A DNA stretch of 64,000 nucleotides from Gigantopelta aegis (GCF_016097555.1 NC_054711.1:31415737-31479736), one strand, 5' to 3'. Positions 1 to 13,444 are shown, counted from the stretch's first letter. The notes: generated by a model from the letters alone, not told the origin. Numbers and translations: made by a program.

Positions 1-500
1 CCGATATCTCTAAACCCTAGCTATTTATCATAAAACCGAATATTGCCTGGGGGTACAACGTGGTCCTCCCCCTATCAAGTGATAAATTCCACAGCGACCA
101 CGCCGGCATATTTTTCTTAGATCGCCAGACTTACTGACGCCTAGTCGCCAAAATCACGGTCGTCGAAACCGCAGTCGCAGAGGTATTACGTAACTACTGG
201 CCAAATGGCCTCCACACCTGGACTAAGTGCATTAATGGGATGCACGGTCGCGCGAAGGTATTACGTAACAAAGTGCCCACCTGAGTGGAGTGCATATTGG
301 AACTGCACACGGCCCTCTAACACAATTAATATCGCCACAGGCGAAAACAAAATTAAGAGCATGTTCCGTCACACTACCATCGCGATCTTAACTTTTTTCT
401 ACGATCGCCAGCCCGTTCCACGACGCGGAGTAGCTTACTATCACTAATTACTGAGAACATTTACAATTGGTATGAGGCAGTTGTAAGCCATTAACGTAGA

Positions 501-874
501 AAAGAAAGAAATGTTTTATTTAACGACGCACTGAACAATTGTTTTTTATGGTTATATGGTTAAGAACCACACAGATTTTGAGAGGAAACCCGCTGTCGCC
601 ACTGCATGGGCTACTCTTTCCGATTAGCAGCAAGGGATCTTTTATTTGCGCTTCCCACAGACAGGATAGCACAAACCATGGCCTTTGTTGAACCAGTTAT
701 GGATCACTGGTCGGTGCAAGTGGTTTACACCTACCCATTGAGCCTTGCGGAGCACTCACTCAGGGTTTGGAGTCGGTATCTCGATTAAAAATCCCATGCC
801 TCGACTGGGATCCGAACCCAGTACCTACCAGCCTGTTGACCGATGGCCTAACCACGACGCCACTGAGGCCGGTT
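501..874 (-). mobile_element. tRNA-derived SINE, head C + tail A
   Basis: Target duplication CCATTAACGTAGA (488-500) versus CCATTAACATAGA (875-887), one mismatch. The minus-strand head carries A-box-like GGCGTCGTGGTTAGGCC and B-box GGGTTCGGATCCC types. The tail ends GTGCGTCGTTAAATAAAACA plus a CTTT repeat. Confidence 0.88.
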
Positions 875-904
875 CCATTAACATAGATGTCAAATGGCAA
901 TTAG

Positions 905-1880
905 ATGGTGATTTGATCATTTTCTGAGAAGAATACTAAATCATACGACCGTCACATGAAAATGCATGTCTTATTCATTCGGCAATTATTGCTTAACAAA
1001 TAAACTGACAAAATTGCTTCATGGATGTCCGATACCAATGAATACATCTAAGATGTTCTGAAAAGTCGGTAACCACTTTATTATTTAACTAATTCGCAGT
1101 TCTTTGCAAAGATAATTTTAATCATTAAAGGGACACTTGCGACTACCGTAAGGTTGATTTGTGGGACGGCTGTGAAGTTTACGGTGCAAGTTGTAAAATT
1201 CACCTTAAGTCACTACAATTCACCTTAAGTCACTACAATTCACCTTAAGTCACTACAATTCACCTTAAGTCATTACAATTCACCTTAGCAACAATTCTTT
1301 CGTGGAACTGGACCCTGTACAATACATACTATACTCACTGCCTCGCCAAAAAGTGAACTGCCACTTTCAGACTAGCTTGCTAAATAAAAAATATAGCAGC
1401 GATGATATATGCTCATGAATCACTCTCAAAACAGTGACAATATCGGGTGTCTCTGGCTACGCTATCGATCATTACACCCGTCAGACAATAACCGTCAGCT
1501 AACTAGACGAATCTTTCGTAAAAGGATAAGGTAACTATAGCTTAATGTCTGTTTTATTTATTTCACAAATGAAACTCTGAATGAACGCGCCTCGACCCCA
1601 CTCCACCCCCACCCTCACCCCCACGCTTTAGCACTATTTCTTACGGTAGAACATGATAGCCAGGGTCGGTCCAACAGGGAGAACACAATGGAAGTCAATC
1701 TAAAAGACATAGCCGTTTTCCGTGATGAATAAAGAGTCGAGGCATTCGGTAAAATAGAGGTTGATTCCATCTATAGGAGCACAGCCACTCCTGACTTTGT
1801 TGGGAGCTCACGGAAATGGCAATGCCCACAAATACCTATGTTCTTTTGGTTAACAGGCGATTTCTACAGACAGACTCCTG
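905..1880. other. Non-coding stretch
   Basis: Apart from the 20-bp tandem repeat I see no gene, inverted repeat or known element. Confidence 0.5.
1197..1287. repeat. 20-bp tandem repeat, 4.5 units
   Basis: CACCTTAAGTCACTACAATT is repeated with one substitution. Confidence 0.95.
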
Positions 1881-1980
1881 GTATCATTTTATCTCACAAC
1901 TCGTTGCTTAAAAACGTATTAAACTCGCTTATGCTCGTTTGATATATTTTAAAACAATTCGTTGTGAGATAAAAGGTATA
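1881..1980. repeat. Hairpin repeat
   Basis: Arms TATCATTTTATCTCACAAC and GTTGTGAGATAAAAGGTATA pair across a short loop with CTCGCTTATGCTCG. It belongs to the hairpin class also seen near 12.0, 12.1, 18.6 and 49.7 kb. Confidence 0.75.
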
Positions 1981-2644
1981 TAGGGTGTATACTACCAAAT
2001 CAAATCACATAGACAATAGTAACATATGTGGCTAAAACTCCTACCTGCAGCGTATCAATCGACATAAACGCCACGGATATAAATCCTACCACCCTTTACA
2101 CTTAAAGTGAATCAGAAAACAATTGGGGGTCAAGCTGCTCGTTTCTGAGATAACGGGTAGCGTCTATGACTACCATAGTTCCGCACAAACTTTGAGTACT
2201 TTTTTTACATGTACCCCATACATGTTTCAAGCACCCAGATGAAACTATTATTTTTTACAACCAACACACTCACATTTATAACCAATCACAGGACTTGTAG
2301 TGTTCACTTGTCTATCAAAAGTTGGGTGCACCTCGAACTTTGACCCAGCCGGAAGTTATTTGGTTTAGTACTACCTCTAACGCCACTCAAGTATTAATCT
2401 CTATTTACAACATTATGGTTACAACTGTCATCTTGAATATATAGGTTGAGGCGATAACGTAGCATTTGACAACCCACAACCTTAACCACTCGGCCAACCA
2501 GGGATACGTTTAGCCAGACTGAGTAGAAACATGTCCGCTAGACTGGTTTATGCGCTTCACGGTAAACCAAATGGCCACGTCGGGAACCAATTAAATAGTT
2601 CGCGAACGTTAGCGAAACGTTTTCTGGCTGAGCTTGGGCAGGTT

Positions 2645-2802
2645 ATATAAAAGATCCCATACTGCCAATCGAAAGTGGTAGCCCATAGAGTGGCGACAGC
2701 GGGTTTCCTCTCGTTATATGTGTGGTCCTTAATCATATGTCCAACACCATATAACCATAATTACAATGTATTGAGTGCGTTGTTAAATAAGGCATTTTTC
2801 CC
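2645..2802 (+). mobile_element. 5'-truncated SINE, tail A
   Basis: Retains the central block from ATAAAAGATCCC onward and a diverged tail A (GAGTGCGTTGTTAAATAA). The head is missing. Confidence 0.75.
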
Positions 2803-2987
2803 CTTCACGAGTAGCCATTTTTGTTCTTGTTGCTACATAGAATAATAGTTTCTGGCACGAGTCCTTTTGTAGATGGTTTTTCTGACACTCGACTCAAGAA
2901 ATTCAATCAATGGAGCTCGCTAAAACTCGCTTCAAGGATTGATTTTCTTTAAAAAAAAAAAAAAAAAAGCATCTACAAAATAGCGGT

Positions 2988-3394
<407 letters not shown>

Positions 3395-3409
3395 TTTATT
3401 TCATCCAGA

Positions 3410-6030
3410 GTTGTAATATATATATATATATTTCATTATACTCATACAAAAGAACATACAAGACAAGCATACAATAAATTAATAAATAAAACTATGACAA
3501 ATGTGGATAAGTAGAGCATGCATCGAACCATGAGTACATAGATAGTGATTCAAATATAAGCACATAAAGTGTATGGGGTAATACAATTATCGCCTGCTAT
3601 TGGTGGCTTCAAAGTATTGTTTGATTAGTAGATAAATGTCATATATAACGGTTTCATAGTAAATACTTTCTATCGAGTCATCAACATTAACTGGAGGTCC
3701 ACAAGATAATATCTTTGTAATAAAAACAGAATCAGGAAGACTCTGAAGAGCGACACTGACTTCCACTGGCCCGATGGCTAGAAGAGATTTCCAGAATTCG
3801 TCTCTAATTTCAGATATAAATTGACAGTGACATATAACATGTATTAGCTAATCAGAATATTTTAAGTGACAAGAGGGGACACACTTCTTCACATGACATA
3901 GGTCGCCGCGAAGTGCATATATTTATTACACGATGTCAGTGTTATTTTAACACGAGAAATTTGCCATGCTTTGTGGATATTTAAATTGGGATGGAGTTGC
4001 AGAAAATGGCTGATGTCTGGCGAAGACGAGATTTGTGTTTGCCCCTTTAATTCTTCAAAACCAACACGCTTTTCTTAACTAGTCGTTTCCACGTATATTT
4101 CGGTGGAAATGTTGACGTCTCATAGAAATCAATCAGATGATTTAAAAGTTGGTACTTACACATAATCCAGTGTATGTCTGTTATAAAACCTAAAGGTGTT
4201 GTAACACATTTATTTTTAAAACAGAGGGGCCTACTTGTTATAACTTTATATACCAAGGTCCAAGTTGGGGTTCGTAGGAGATGACCCAGAAAATATAATT
4301 TGTGTATGCCTATTATTGCTTCAATAGAGGAGACACCAATCAATCCTAGGCAGATGTCTGTTCGAGTTCTGGGCAAACCCTGAATATTCTTTATAGAGAA
4401 CCTAAAGGCACGTTCTAATACTTAACAGTTCATTCCTTAAAATATTGTTCTATAATTCGAACCCATATAGAGATTTTCACAGACATAGTACCTTTACGAG
4501 TTTTATACTTGTGATTGAAATAAGACCAGATTGATGACAGCCGGATTGCAGTAGGGCCATGCTTGTAGATTTTATTGTCTTACATGATTCCATTGTCCTT
4601 TCCCAGTGATCAAATTGTTTGTATTTGGGAGTTGTTTATTATAAAGAAAAAACACTGGATCACGTTCTTTGGCAAAACTGATGATTTGACTTTTTTGAGA
4701 CGAGAATGTAAATCGCAATTTGGAATTATAATGTTCACACATCAGAAGCATGTCTTGCATGTTTCGAGGGGAAGAGGAAACGAGGGCAATATCGTCTGAT
4801 TGTGTTGGACAGGATATGTCGGCATCCAGAATCACTGATCTTTTCTCGGACTTACTCAGTTTGTTTAGTAATTGATGTATATATAGCACACACAATTTTG
4901 AAGCAAGCATGCTACCCTGACACAGTCCCCTAAATTGTCAGAATTTTCTTGAATACATATTGTGTACTTGAACAGAGGATTTAGCGTTACGGTGTATACT
5001 GTCCAAAATTTTAGGAGAGATTCCAATTTCTGACAAATTAAACATTAAACCCTGTACGCCAACCAGTGTCGAAAGCTTTCGAGTTATCACAAAATGCAAC
5101 ACTAGTACAGTCACTGTGCTCTCTGTAGTGGTTAAAGGGACATTCCTGAGTTTGCTGCATTTTTAAAGATGTTATTGACTAACAGACTTTTTAACGATTG
5201 TAATTACATATCAAATATATTTTTCTGCATAACATATTATTTGCTGTATATTAAACGTGTTTCTGATCGTTCTAATATTTGTACTAGGTTAAATTTTATT
5301 TTATTTCCTAGAATATATATTTTTTCGTACGTACGAAATTATTTGAAGACAAAAGCCAGTTTGGGCTTCTTACAAATATTAAGACTACCAGAAACACATT
5401 GAATATACAGACACTAATATTCTAAACAAGAAAATATATTTAATATGTAAGTTTAATCGTAGAAATATTTATTAGTCGGAAACATCTTACAATGTTGCAA
5501 ACTCAGGAATGTCCCTTTAATGGTTTCTTGAAGCACGAACGACGTGTCCAGACTTGAAAGATCGCGTTGGAATCAACATTGATGGTTATTAGGTTACATG
5601 CTGGTTGCTGTTAACTGTGGCATTATGGAGTCCAGAACACTTTCGAATATCTTGAAGATCACAGGAAGAAGTGTAATATGCCTGTAAGAATCACAGTTTA
5701 ATCGGGACTTGTTATTCCCATTGATTATGCAGACAAGGACACCGAGGTGCCATTCTTAATGAATACAATTGTTGTTAATAATAAGTGAGAAAAGTTGTGC
5801 CAGGCAAACGAAAAGATGAGAGCCTCCGTGTTTCAGGTGTTCATAGAATATTCCATCCGAATCACAGGCTTTTGTTGTTTGGTAGGTTAGAGCATATTTT
5901 CTTAACTAGAGAGGCAGATATATAGAATTCTTCATTGGAAATGAATGCGTGCCGTTTAAAATCGGATACCTTTACTTCCAAGTACGATTTGAAGTTGTCA
6001 TCAAAATGGTATTCTGTTGTATCACTAAAT
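3410..6030 (-). mobile_element. Decayed LINE, ORF2 reverse transcriptase (copy 1)
   Basis: Minus-strand translation gives reverse transcriptase blocks in order. First is a segment like NNKSxDSDGIFYEHLKHGGS (about 5870-5800), then YRHITLLPVIFKIFESVL (about 5690-5625). Next is SVAFCDNSKAFDT (about 5100-5060, motif A), then QSDDIALVSSS near 4800, where Ser replaces the usual Ala. The frame then continues through MLLMCEHYNSKLRFTFSSQK. A C-terminal region extends to about 3420. There are several stops and frame changes. A TTAA element (5132-5520) interrupts motif A. The clade is uncertain; it resembles the large group of mollusc LINEs lacking an LTR. Confidence 0.8.
5132..5520 (+). mobile_element. 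TTAA-flanked MITE, family 1
   Basis: The ends AGGGACATTCCTGAGTTTGC and GCAAACTCAGGAATGTCCCT are inverted repeats, and TTAA flanks each side. The interior holds a CGTACGTACGAAATTATTTG palindrome block. There is no coding capacity. It is inserted in the RT of LINE copy 1. Confidence 0.92.
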
Positions 6031-6035
6031 ACATG

Positions 6036-6329
6036 CTAATGTGATCTGCCATGATGGACATCAAGTGATGTTAAATATGTCTCAAATGTAACACAATATT
6101 TTAACAGTTTGTAATTTGAAGCTTTTACGGAATTATCGATATGACTGTACCATGTTTGTAGGAACTGATCTGTAAGTCTTAAAGAAAGAAATTCTTTAAA
6201 GAGTGTAGCACTTGCAATTATATTACATTGTGGCACCCATATATATGTACAACCAATGTTATCCAGTATTGATTTTGGTTTAAACAATATTTTATTAGCA
6301 AATGAAATTTGGGATTGGCCAACAGGCAA
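6036..6329 (-). mobile_element. LINE ORF2 C-terminal or linker fragment
   Basis: A 97-codon minus-strand frame contains FLQTWYSHIDNSVKASNYKL and FETYLTSLDVHH. This resembles the region before the terminal zinc motif of mollusc LINE ORF2 proteins. It abuts copy 1 and copy 2 of the neighbouring LINEs and is probably part of a separate truncated insertion. Confidence 0.5.
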
Positions 6330-6338
6330 GTGCCTATA

Positions 6339-9300
6339 TTAAGAACTCTTCCTACATTTACAAAAAATATACATGTTATACATCAAGATGGCTAGAACAA
6401 TATTACAAAAAGATAACACGGATAGATGGGGGAATAGAAGAGAGGAGTGTGTAGAAGAAACAAAGAATAAATAGCAAACAGTTAGAATGGTTAAATGGTT
6501 AAATGATCTCGAAACGCTTATTATTAATAATAAATTTCTGAACAGATTTAAATATACAGATATTATCTTGGACACTTAAATTTGAATCTCCAAATAGCAA
6601 AGTAAGACACTTGAGATTATAATAGTTCAGTAAATGGGTATTGCGAGCTGCAACATATATTGAGCAAAAACACAAAAATGTTCTGCATCTTCAAATGGAT
6701 GGCTGCAAATACAACAAGGGGTATCTGTCACAGGTCGTACAAATTTGTGATCATTCAAATCACTGGTACCCAAACGGAGTCGGCTATGTAGAATCTGTTG
6801 CCATCTATCACCTTCATAAAAATAAGATGGAACAGCAGGGTCGTGTTTGTTCATTTGTATTTTAAACAATTTTAATGAAGAAGAGTTTCTAATATCAGGC
6901 AACAGATTATTCCATAATTTTACTGCAGAAGGAAAGAAGGAGTTCGAAAACAATTTTGTTCGACAAAAATATGTTTGTAGGTCTCCGCATAACGCATATA
7001 GTATTCATTACGTTATGCAGCAGAGCGAGGTAGTTGTACGGTTAAACAAGTTGGTAACATGTTATTTGAAAGTTTATATATTGATTTTACAAAGTCTGTC
7101 CATTTATGTTTGTAAATATTATTATTGTAGTCGTTCAACAACGATCTATAAACAAATAATGATAACTTGGACTGCTTCCCTGTAATTAGTCTGAACCAAA
7201 AGGTAATCACCCTTAGCTTTTCAGTTATAGTTCCCGGGAAAAGTCCAAGTTAACTATACAACATGTACAACGGTGTAGAATTCCTCACTTGTAACAGTAG
7301 TTTAAAAAAATTATTATACAGTTTATCTATGGAAGCTAAACTTTCAAAACCCCATGTTTCGCATCCGTATAAAAGGACTGGTATGACCATGCAATCAAAT
7401 AATTTAAGCTGACAGTGAATAGATATATTACAGCGTTTTCCTTGTTTGAGAACGAAGTACATAGCTTTATGTGCTTGTTCGTACAACATTTTTCTTGCAC
7501 TAGTAAATTTGTTTAAACACCAAGGTATTTATAAGTATCTACTTTATCAAGTTTGGACTTTCCCAAATCAAACGTTTTGTTATAATCCTTCTTGTTGCCA
7601 CTAAAATTAAAACCTTTGTATTTTTACAATTGACAGTTAGTTTTCATTCTGTACAATATGAATTAAAAGTATTTAGTAATGTCTGCATATCTTTAAATTT
7701 ATCTGCGAAAAGCGCTGTGTCGTCTGCATTAGAGTAAGACAACAAGAACAATAGTGTTAATCAGGGTGGCATCTGTGAATAATCCATCTATGTGGATACC
7801 ATTGCATTCATTCTTCCTAAACGTGGCACACTTTGTAAAAGCACAGTAATTGCTATCTATCTATTGCATTAATTCTTTCTAAACGTTTCTTCAAGGTCGT
7901 TAAGGAACAAGGCCAACAGCAAGAGTGATACATGTTCAGCTTCCCTAACACCCACACAACAAGGAAAATAATGTGTCCATGCGTTATGAGCAGTAACACA
8001 AGATTTAATATTCTGGTACATACTCTATATGACTTGGAAACATTTACCATTTATACCGTTTTGTATACGGTTACTCCAGAGTCCGCTTTGCCATACTGAA
8101 TCAAATGTTTTGCTAAAATCTATAAATGTACAAAATAGTTTTTTCTTTTGTGCTTTTAATAATTCGATAAGTCCATAGATAGTAAAGATATGATCGTTCG
8201 TAGAATATTCCTTTCTAAATCCAGCTTGAACTTCTGAGAGTAAATCGGTTCAATTTAGCCTATTATTCAAGACGGCAGTAAAGAGTTTCCCAAGACAACT
8301 GAGTAATGTAATGGGTCTATAGTTTTCAGGAGCCTCCCTGTCGCCACTTTTATAAATAGGTTTAATTATACCATCCAGCCAGGAATCTGGGAAGATACCT
8401 TCATCAAATACTAAATTAAAGATTTTGACATATAGAGAACTCATGCAATTTATTGGCGGCTTAAAGCCGCACACCCTAGTTCCATCCAGCGAAAATAAAT
8501 TATAATTTGGTTAATCTACAAACCTGTAACACACTTAGATCACGTTTTTATCAAATGGAGTGAAAAAGCAGGTTTTATATCGATAAATACCATGGGAATC
8601 CCCATGTCCCAATTGCTTGAAATAATTTTGAAAGTTAGTATTCTGATGTCACCGGTAGAAGCACAACAATGCCTACGTCACGACAAATTTCACAGACGTG
8701 GGGTGCGTTCGTTTCACCTCTCCTGGACATGTTCCAACTGTTCTGTCCTGGTTGTATCCCCTCTCCAGATATCGTAAGACTTAGCAAAATTATTGGTTTT
8801 AAGGGTTTGTAACGTTTTGTATTGAGACACTTACTTGTCTGAACTTTATTGTTACTGAAAATGTTCACGAACTGTGAAGAAAAATCTCACAAATGAACAA
8901 CAACAAATCGGATGTTGATTGCGCGAACCGTGCACGAGAAAACAAACCGAACCAAAATGATAACGGTCACGTGATATACCAACGTCTGTGACATTGAAAA
9001 TAGATTGGACCTCGCTTGCTTAACGGTTTTTTCTCGACAACACGTTTTGTGAAAAAATGCAAAAAATGCATTTCGTGGTTTTACAAACATCAGGATTACC
9101 AAAAAGCACTTCAGGTGAATGGAAATGTGTATTCTAAATAATAAAATGTAAGTAAAGTGCAATTTTATTTGTGAAAAATGGGGTTTAATAGCGAAAAACA
9201 ACACCGTAATGGTTAACAAATAAACGTAACTAGGGTGTGTCCCTTTAATATATTCGTTAATGATTTGGTCTGATCCAGGCGCCTTGTTGTTTTTTAGACC

Positions 9301-9900
9301 TTTAACAACGGCGAGTACTTCTTCTAAAATGAGTCTGTAGTGAAATTTAGTTCATTTGCACCTGCTGTATGTTCGTCGCTCCTGTTTACATCTTTACAGT
9401 AATCGTAAAGCTTATCTAAAGGTGGAAATTTACAGTCATCTTTGTTTTCTTTTAGCAGTTACCAAACGGCTAGGTTATCGTGATGACTGAGTTCTGTAAT
9501 CTTGTGCTCCGTCTTCCAGTTATGTCTGTTTACGTGTTTGCGAATTACAATTTTATATTGTTTGCTGGCATTCAATAGGCGTTGTTTGTTATCCGGTGTT
9601 TTTCGTTTTTTTGTACATTGTTCTACCTTCCATGTACTTTCTTCTGAGTTATCTGCACTGATTTTCAAACCATGTCTTGTTACTGGTGTTTTAGCGCTTG
9701 GTTTTAACTCGGGTGCGTGTATAACCAAAGTGTCGACTGCTGTGTCAATAAACAGTTTTCCTAGGCTGTCCACTGTAACGTTAAGATCCTCTTTAGAGAA
9801 GTGTTCACTCAGCTTATCTAGATTGGCTTTTATGTCACTGATGACATCACGGTTTTATGTATCGTTATAGGATATTTTAGCCGGGGGCTAAACGTTGTTT
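6339..9900 (-). mobile_element. Decayed LINE, endonuclease linker to zinc motif (copy 2)
   Basis: The parts read 5' to 3' on the minus strand. A linker lies at 9773-9459. The RT entry block LEEVLAVVKGLKNNKAPGSD lies at about 9330-9270. It is followed by VFDEGIFPDSWLDGIIKPIY and ENYRPITLLSCLGKLF (8474-8250), then QAGFRKEYSTND and FIDFSKTFDSVW (about 8230-8070). NADDTALFADKF lies near 7730-7690. Next are KLFDCMVIPVLLYGCETWGF (7489-7250), then SFFPSAVKLWNNLL and the Cys-His end CCICSHPFEDAEHF (6953-6627). There are many frame breaks. A 788-bp TTAA element (8461-9248) sits between the first two RT blocks. Confidence 0.8.
8461..9248 (+). mobile_element. TTAA-flanked element, family 3 (788 bp)
   Basis: Ends are AGCCGCACACCCTAGTTCC and AACTAGGGTGTGTCCCT, with TTAA at 8461-8464 and 9245-9248. 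Parts of the interior resemble family 2, so it may be a longer relative. It interrupts the RT region of LINE copy 2. Confidence 0.82.
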
Positions 9901-10006
9901 ATACATGTACCTCCGCTTTAAAAGTATTTATAATAAATTTACAGAAAATTGACAATTTACGAAGGACACCAACTTTCTTGCTGTTGAAGATATTATTACA
10001 TTTATA

Positions 10007-10120
10007 TGAATGAATGCATGAATGTTTAACGACACCCCAGCACGAAAACTGCATCGGCTATTGAGTGTCAAATTGTGGCAATGGAAAAACTATCAATATC
10101 AATATAAAAATGCAATAGTC
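10007..10120 (-). mobile_element. Short I/Nimb-like LINE or SINE 3' tail fragment
   Basis: Contains the reverse complement of CGTGCTGGGGTGTCGTTAAA next to an ATTC-type repeat, like the 16.1 kb LINE end. It is too short to tell whether it came from the LINE or from its non-autonomous relatives. Confidence 0.6.
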
Positions 10121-10228
10121 ATATTAAATTTATATGTATTAGGTTTTGATTGACAGTATTGTGGTAAGTAAATAGTTTTGGATTCTTTTTTTAAAATGGG
10201 CATTTCAGTATATAGCTGTTTGCCTTAT

Positions 10229-10738
10229 TTATATTCCAAGAATTAATTTTGCTTTCCGTTCGTTTGTTTTGTTGTTATAGTGGAATGCAATAACTATTTT
10301 GTTCAGTAAATCGATTTTTAAGTTTGGACATTTCATCTTTAAGGATGGTAAGATGTTTGCCTTGATAATTTGTTTTGTTGACCGTACAGTCGATGACCTG
10401 AACGAGTTCTCCTCGGGGAGTGATAAGGTCACGTTGGATACGAGCTACTGACTCACTTAACACAATGTCCGATGTGTCGCAGTGGGCTTCTTCTGAGCAG
10501 TGTTCACCTTGGCTGTGGAAAATAATGTCTTGGCGTTTGGAAAAGTATATAACCTAAAACAAATGTCGTCTTTCGTGTCTCCTTGACAATTCCGGAATAA
10601 AAAAAAAAGTATTTTGCCAATTTTTGTTAATACGCTCTCGTCTGTTCGTGTACGTTGTTCATACCTCCGCTTTAACTGAGCGGTCGTGTGTTCAGAATGG
10701 TCGTAGCTTTTAAACAGTTTTAAACGTTCAAAACGCAA
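10229..10738 (-). other. Minus-strand open frames of unknown origin
   Basis: Frames 10738-10457 and 10463-10229 are short and overlap, and carry basic, helix-rich sequence (DEMSKLKNRFTEQN). They lie upstream of the copy 2 LINE on the same strand, so they could be its 5' end or ORF1. I cannot match them to a domain. Confidence 0.25.
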
Positions 10739-10739
10739 A

Positions 10740-11490
10740 GGTTCTAACTCATTTTTATCTCGATTTACTCATTCTATTAAACATTCGATTAAAACAAATT
10801 TAGGAACAGACAACAGTTCGTTGTTTACTATTTGTAGCAAATATGAATAGCTACTATGCTAATTTAATATTATGAATTTTTACCCTAGGCGTATGAGACG
10901 GAGGATCGGGGTGGGGTGGGGGGTGAGGGGTCAACTGCCGCCTCCCTCCATAACTCGAGTGCCTTCTAGCGTTATTCTTTTATATGTGAGAATATCGCTA
11001 GAGATGACTGTGTGTAATACTTCGGCAATCTTGAAAAAACAAATAAGTCTCCAGCTACTGTGTCTGAATACGCATTTTTTCCTAATTACTAGTTCCTAAA
11101 GACAGATTTTATGATCTGTATTTCTTTTGGTTTTATTCAGAATTCGTACTGCGCGTTTCGTGCAAAAACAAAAGGCATTCGCGTATTGTTCCATAGCACC
11201 TGCGCATCAAGCACCGTTTTAGCCGATTCTCCTTGCGAGTGTACATGATACCATAGGGTCGTCGGGGTTTTTCGTCTAGCGTAGAATTAATGCAATGATT
11301 CAACCAGGGAATAACTGAACTAAAGGTCTGTGGCATCAACTTCAGGATAAAATGCCTATTTTAGGCACAGTAGCTGACAACTATTTGTGAGCGTTATTCG
11401 AGCATAGCAATACGCTGCAGGACACTCGAGCTACTCTATCCAGTACTCTGTCGCATTCGGGCAGAAAAAAAATAATAAAGCCACTATATT
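10740..11490. other. Non-coding stretch
   Basis: Short frames on both strands (to 75 codons) without domains or good splice sites. Nothing recognised. Confidence 0.45.
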
Positions 11491-11492
11491 CG

Positions 11493-11580
11493 GGCAAAAT
11501 GACTTTGCCTGAAACCTTAGCGCCATATATTCATCATTTTACTCACAATATTAGTGGGGGCGGGACATAAATTTAAATTA
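11493..11580. repeat. Dispersed repeat X, short fragment
   Basis: Contains TTCGGGCAAAATGACTTTGC and CACAATATTAGTGGGGGCGG-like sequence, similar to the ends of repeat X elsewhere. Confidence 0.4.
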
Positions 11581-11954
11581 AACGACAGGGCATTGCGTCG
11601 CCATTGTTTCGTACACAATCAGTTTAAGCTATTTTATCACCGCCTAGGTACAATAATTTATTTTAAATTACTTTTAAATTCAAAATACGATTAGGTACAG
11701 GGGTAATCACCAAAGTAAAAAACGAAGTAGCAACTCTAACCTCAATAATTAGATCGTAAAAATATACAACGGAGATAACTGAAGCATATACTTGTTCACA
11801 CAACTAAAATACATAGAGGATATTTCATTTGTTTTGTTGTCTCATCAAGTGAAATTTTCTATTAATTATATAACTTGGTAATTTACGTTTATTTTTAAAA
11901 TGCCAGCAGCAAAATAGTTTCGGCTTTCTTACAGTGAAGATAACACATTCTACA

Positions 11955-12017
11955 GTGACGATAACACATTTAAGAGTGAAATAGTGAAATTTTCACTCTA
12001 AAATGTGTTATCGTCAC
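11955..12017. repeat. Hairpin repeat
   Basis: GTGACGATAACACATTTAAG with AGTGAAA pairs with TTTCACTCTAAAATGTGTTA and TCGTCAC. Almost perfect stem of about 29 bp with a very short loop. Confidence 0.82.
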
Positions 12018-12086
12018 GGAGTGACTGATAACACTTGTATTTGACTGACATTTTAAGATATTTCACTAAATGTTATATAATAATTA

Positions 12087-12228
12087 GAGAATAACCAACT
12101 CGCTACGAAGAATTACGAATTATCTGTCCCGAGTGAATGAATGTTGTAAACCCGAGCCTTTGGCGAGGGAACATTCATTCACGAGGGACAGATAATTCGT
12201 AACTCCTCGTAGCGAGTTGGTTATTCTC
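12087..12228. repeat. Hairpin repeat with long stem
   Basis: The left arm starts GAGAATAACCAACTCGCTAC and the right arm ends GTAGCGAGTTGGTTATTCTC. The stem continues through ACGAATTATCTGTCCC to a loop CCCGAGCCTTTGGCGAGGG. TATTACCCAT follows on the right, as at 49.8 kb. Confidence 0.88.
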
Positions 12229-12896
12229 TTTATTACCCATTGTCAATTTTAACTGATTTTTAATGTAAAATTCCTCTGCAGTCAACAACAAAGCCATTAG
12301 CCATTACGTCATATAGTATTACGCGCATTACATGACGTAATGTAAGTGACGTCATAGTATAAGGGCGTTCTTTTTACAGCTAAATGTTTGCAGTACAAAA
12401 TAATACAACTGTATAATTTTGCATTTGAAAATAATTTTTATACATTACTAAAGCCGCTGTTTATGAAAATATACCATTTCATGTTTACGACGGGGATCGA
12501 TCCCAAACCGTCCCGCCTGCGTGGCAAGAAATAGTGGTGTGCAATATTACTCGTATATTGGGATATTTACCGTGACGATAATATATCGCAATATAATATT
12601 TGAATATTGATATTTGGCAATATTTTACATTAAAAAACAATACAATCCTTATTTTATAGGTGATAGCGATCTCTCACAGTAAAGAGAAAACTGTTGAAAA
12701 ACCTTGTCTCAGCCATTTTAAGGCTTAGGGTTCGGGCTTCACTATTAAACCTACAGGTGTGAGATATTCACATCATTTTAATTTTATTTGCCTAGTGGTA
12801 AACTAATGTCATTTTAAATTTGATTTTTTCATATTTTATATAGATTTTAAAGCAAACAAAATATACTTTATAATAGACAGTAACTTTTATTAGCTG

Positions 12897-13430
12897 CAAT
12901 CTGATTAAAATTACATCTACTGGTCTACCAGTAGATATAACAGCATTGCGTGGACTCCCATGTCCAGGTGATATTTCATCTATAAATAACAATTTAAATA
13001 TCGACCAATTACACTTCGCCTTTTATAGTGTTATTCGGGAGCATATAAATTCTAAAAATATCGGTCCAGACTATTTATGCAATAGGCGAACGTGTTGGTC
13101 TATTTCAACATTGAAACAAAAACGGGGAAAAGTGCAGTAATAAACTCTGGATTGTATACTAGTATAAACAGATTTTATGGCTATGCCATCACGGTTTTAT
13201 TCCGTCTTGAAACGAATTTTATAGAAAATTTTATATTGAAATTAGTTTCCGGCATACTTCGTAATTCACCCGAATCATTTCGTATACCTTCGGCATAATC
13301 CCGAATGTTTTCAAATTCTTTTCAAATCACTGGCATGATTTTGCAAGTAAGGTTATGATTGGTCGAATGAAAGGTCAACTGGACATGACCTTCAACGTGC
13401 TGCTGTTAGATCCACAGGTAATACGACTTC
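12897..13430 (+). mobile_element. Mutator-like element, second subfamily
   Basis: Starts CAATCTGATTAAAATTACAT, contains the TGTCCAGGTGATATTTCATC block and ends with a diverged right inverted repeat (AAATCACTGGCATGATTTTG). Its interior is longer and differs from the 592-bp copies. Confidence 0.72.
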
Positions 13431-13444
13431 CAAGCTAACTGTCG

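Noticed and set aside
606-788. 60-codon frame repeated at 17350, 30924 and elsewhere
   Set aside because: It is SINE sequence (central block and head C), not a protein family.
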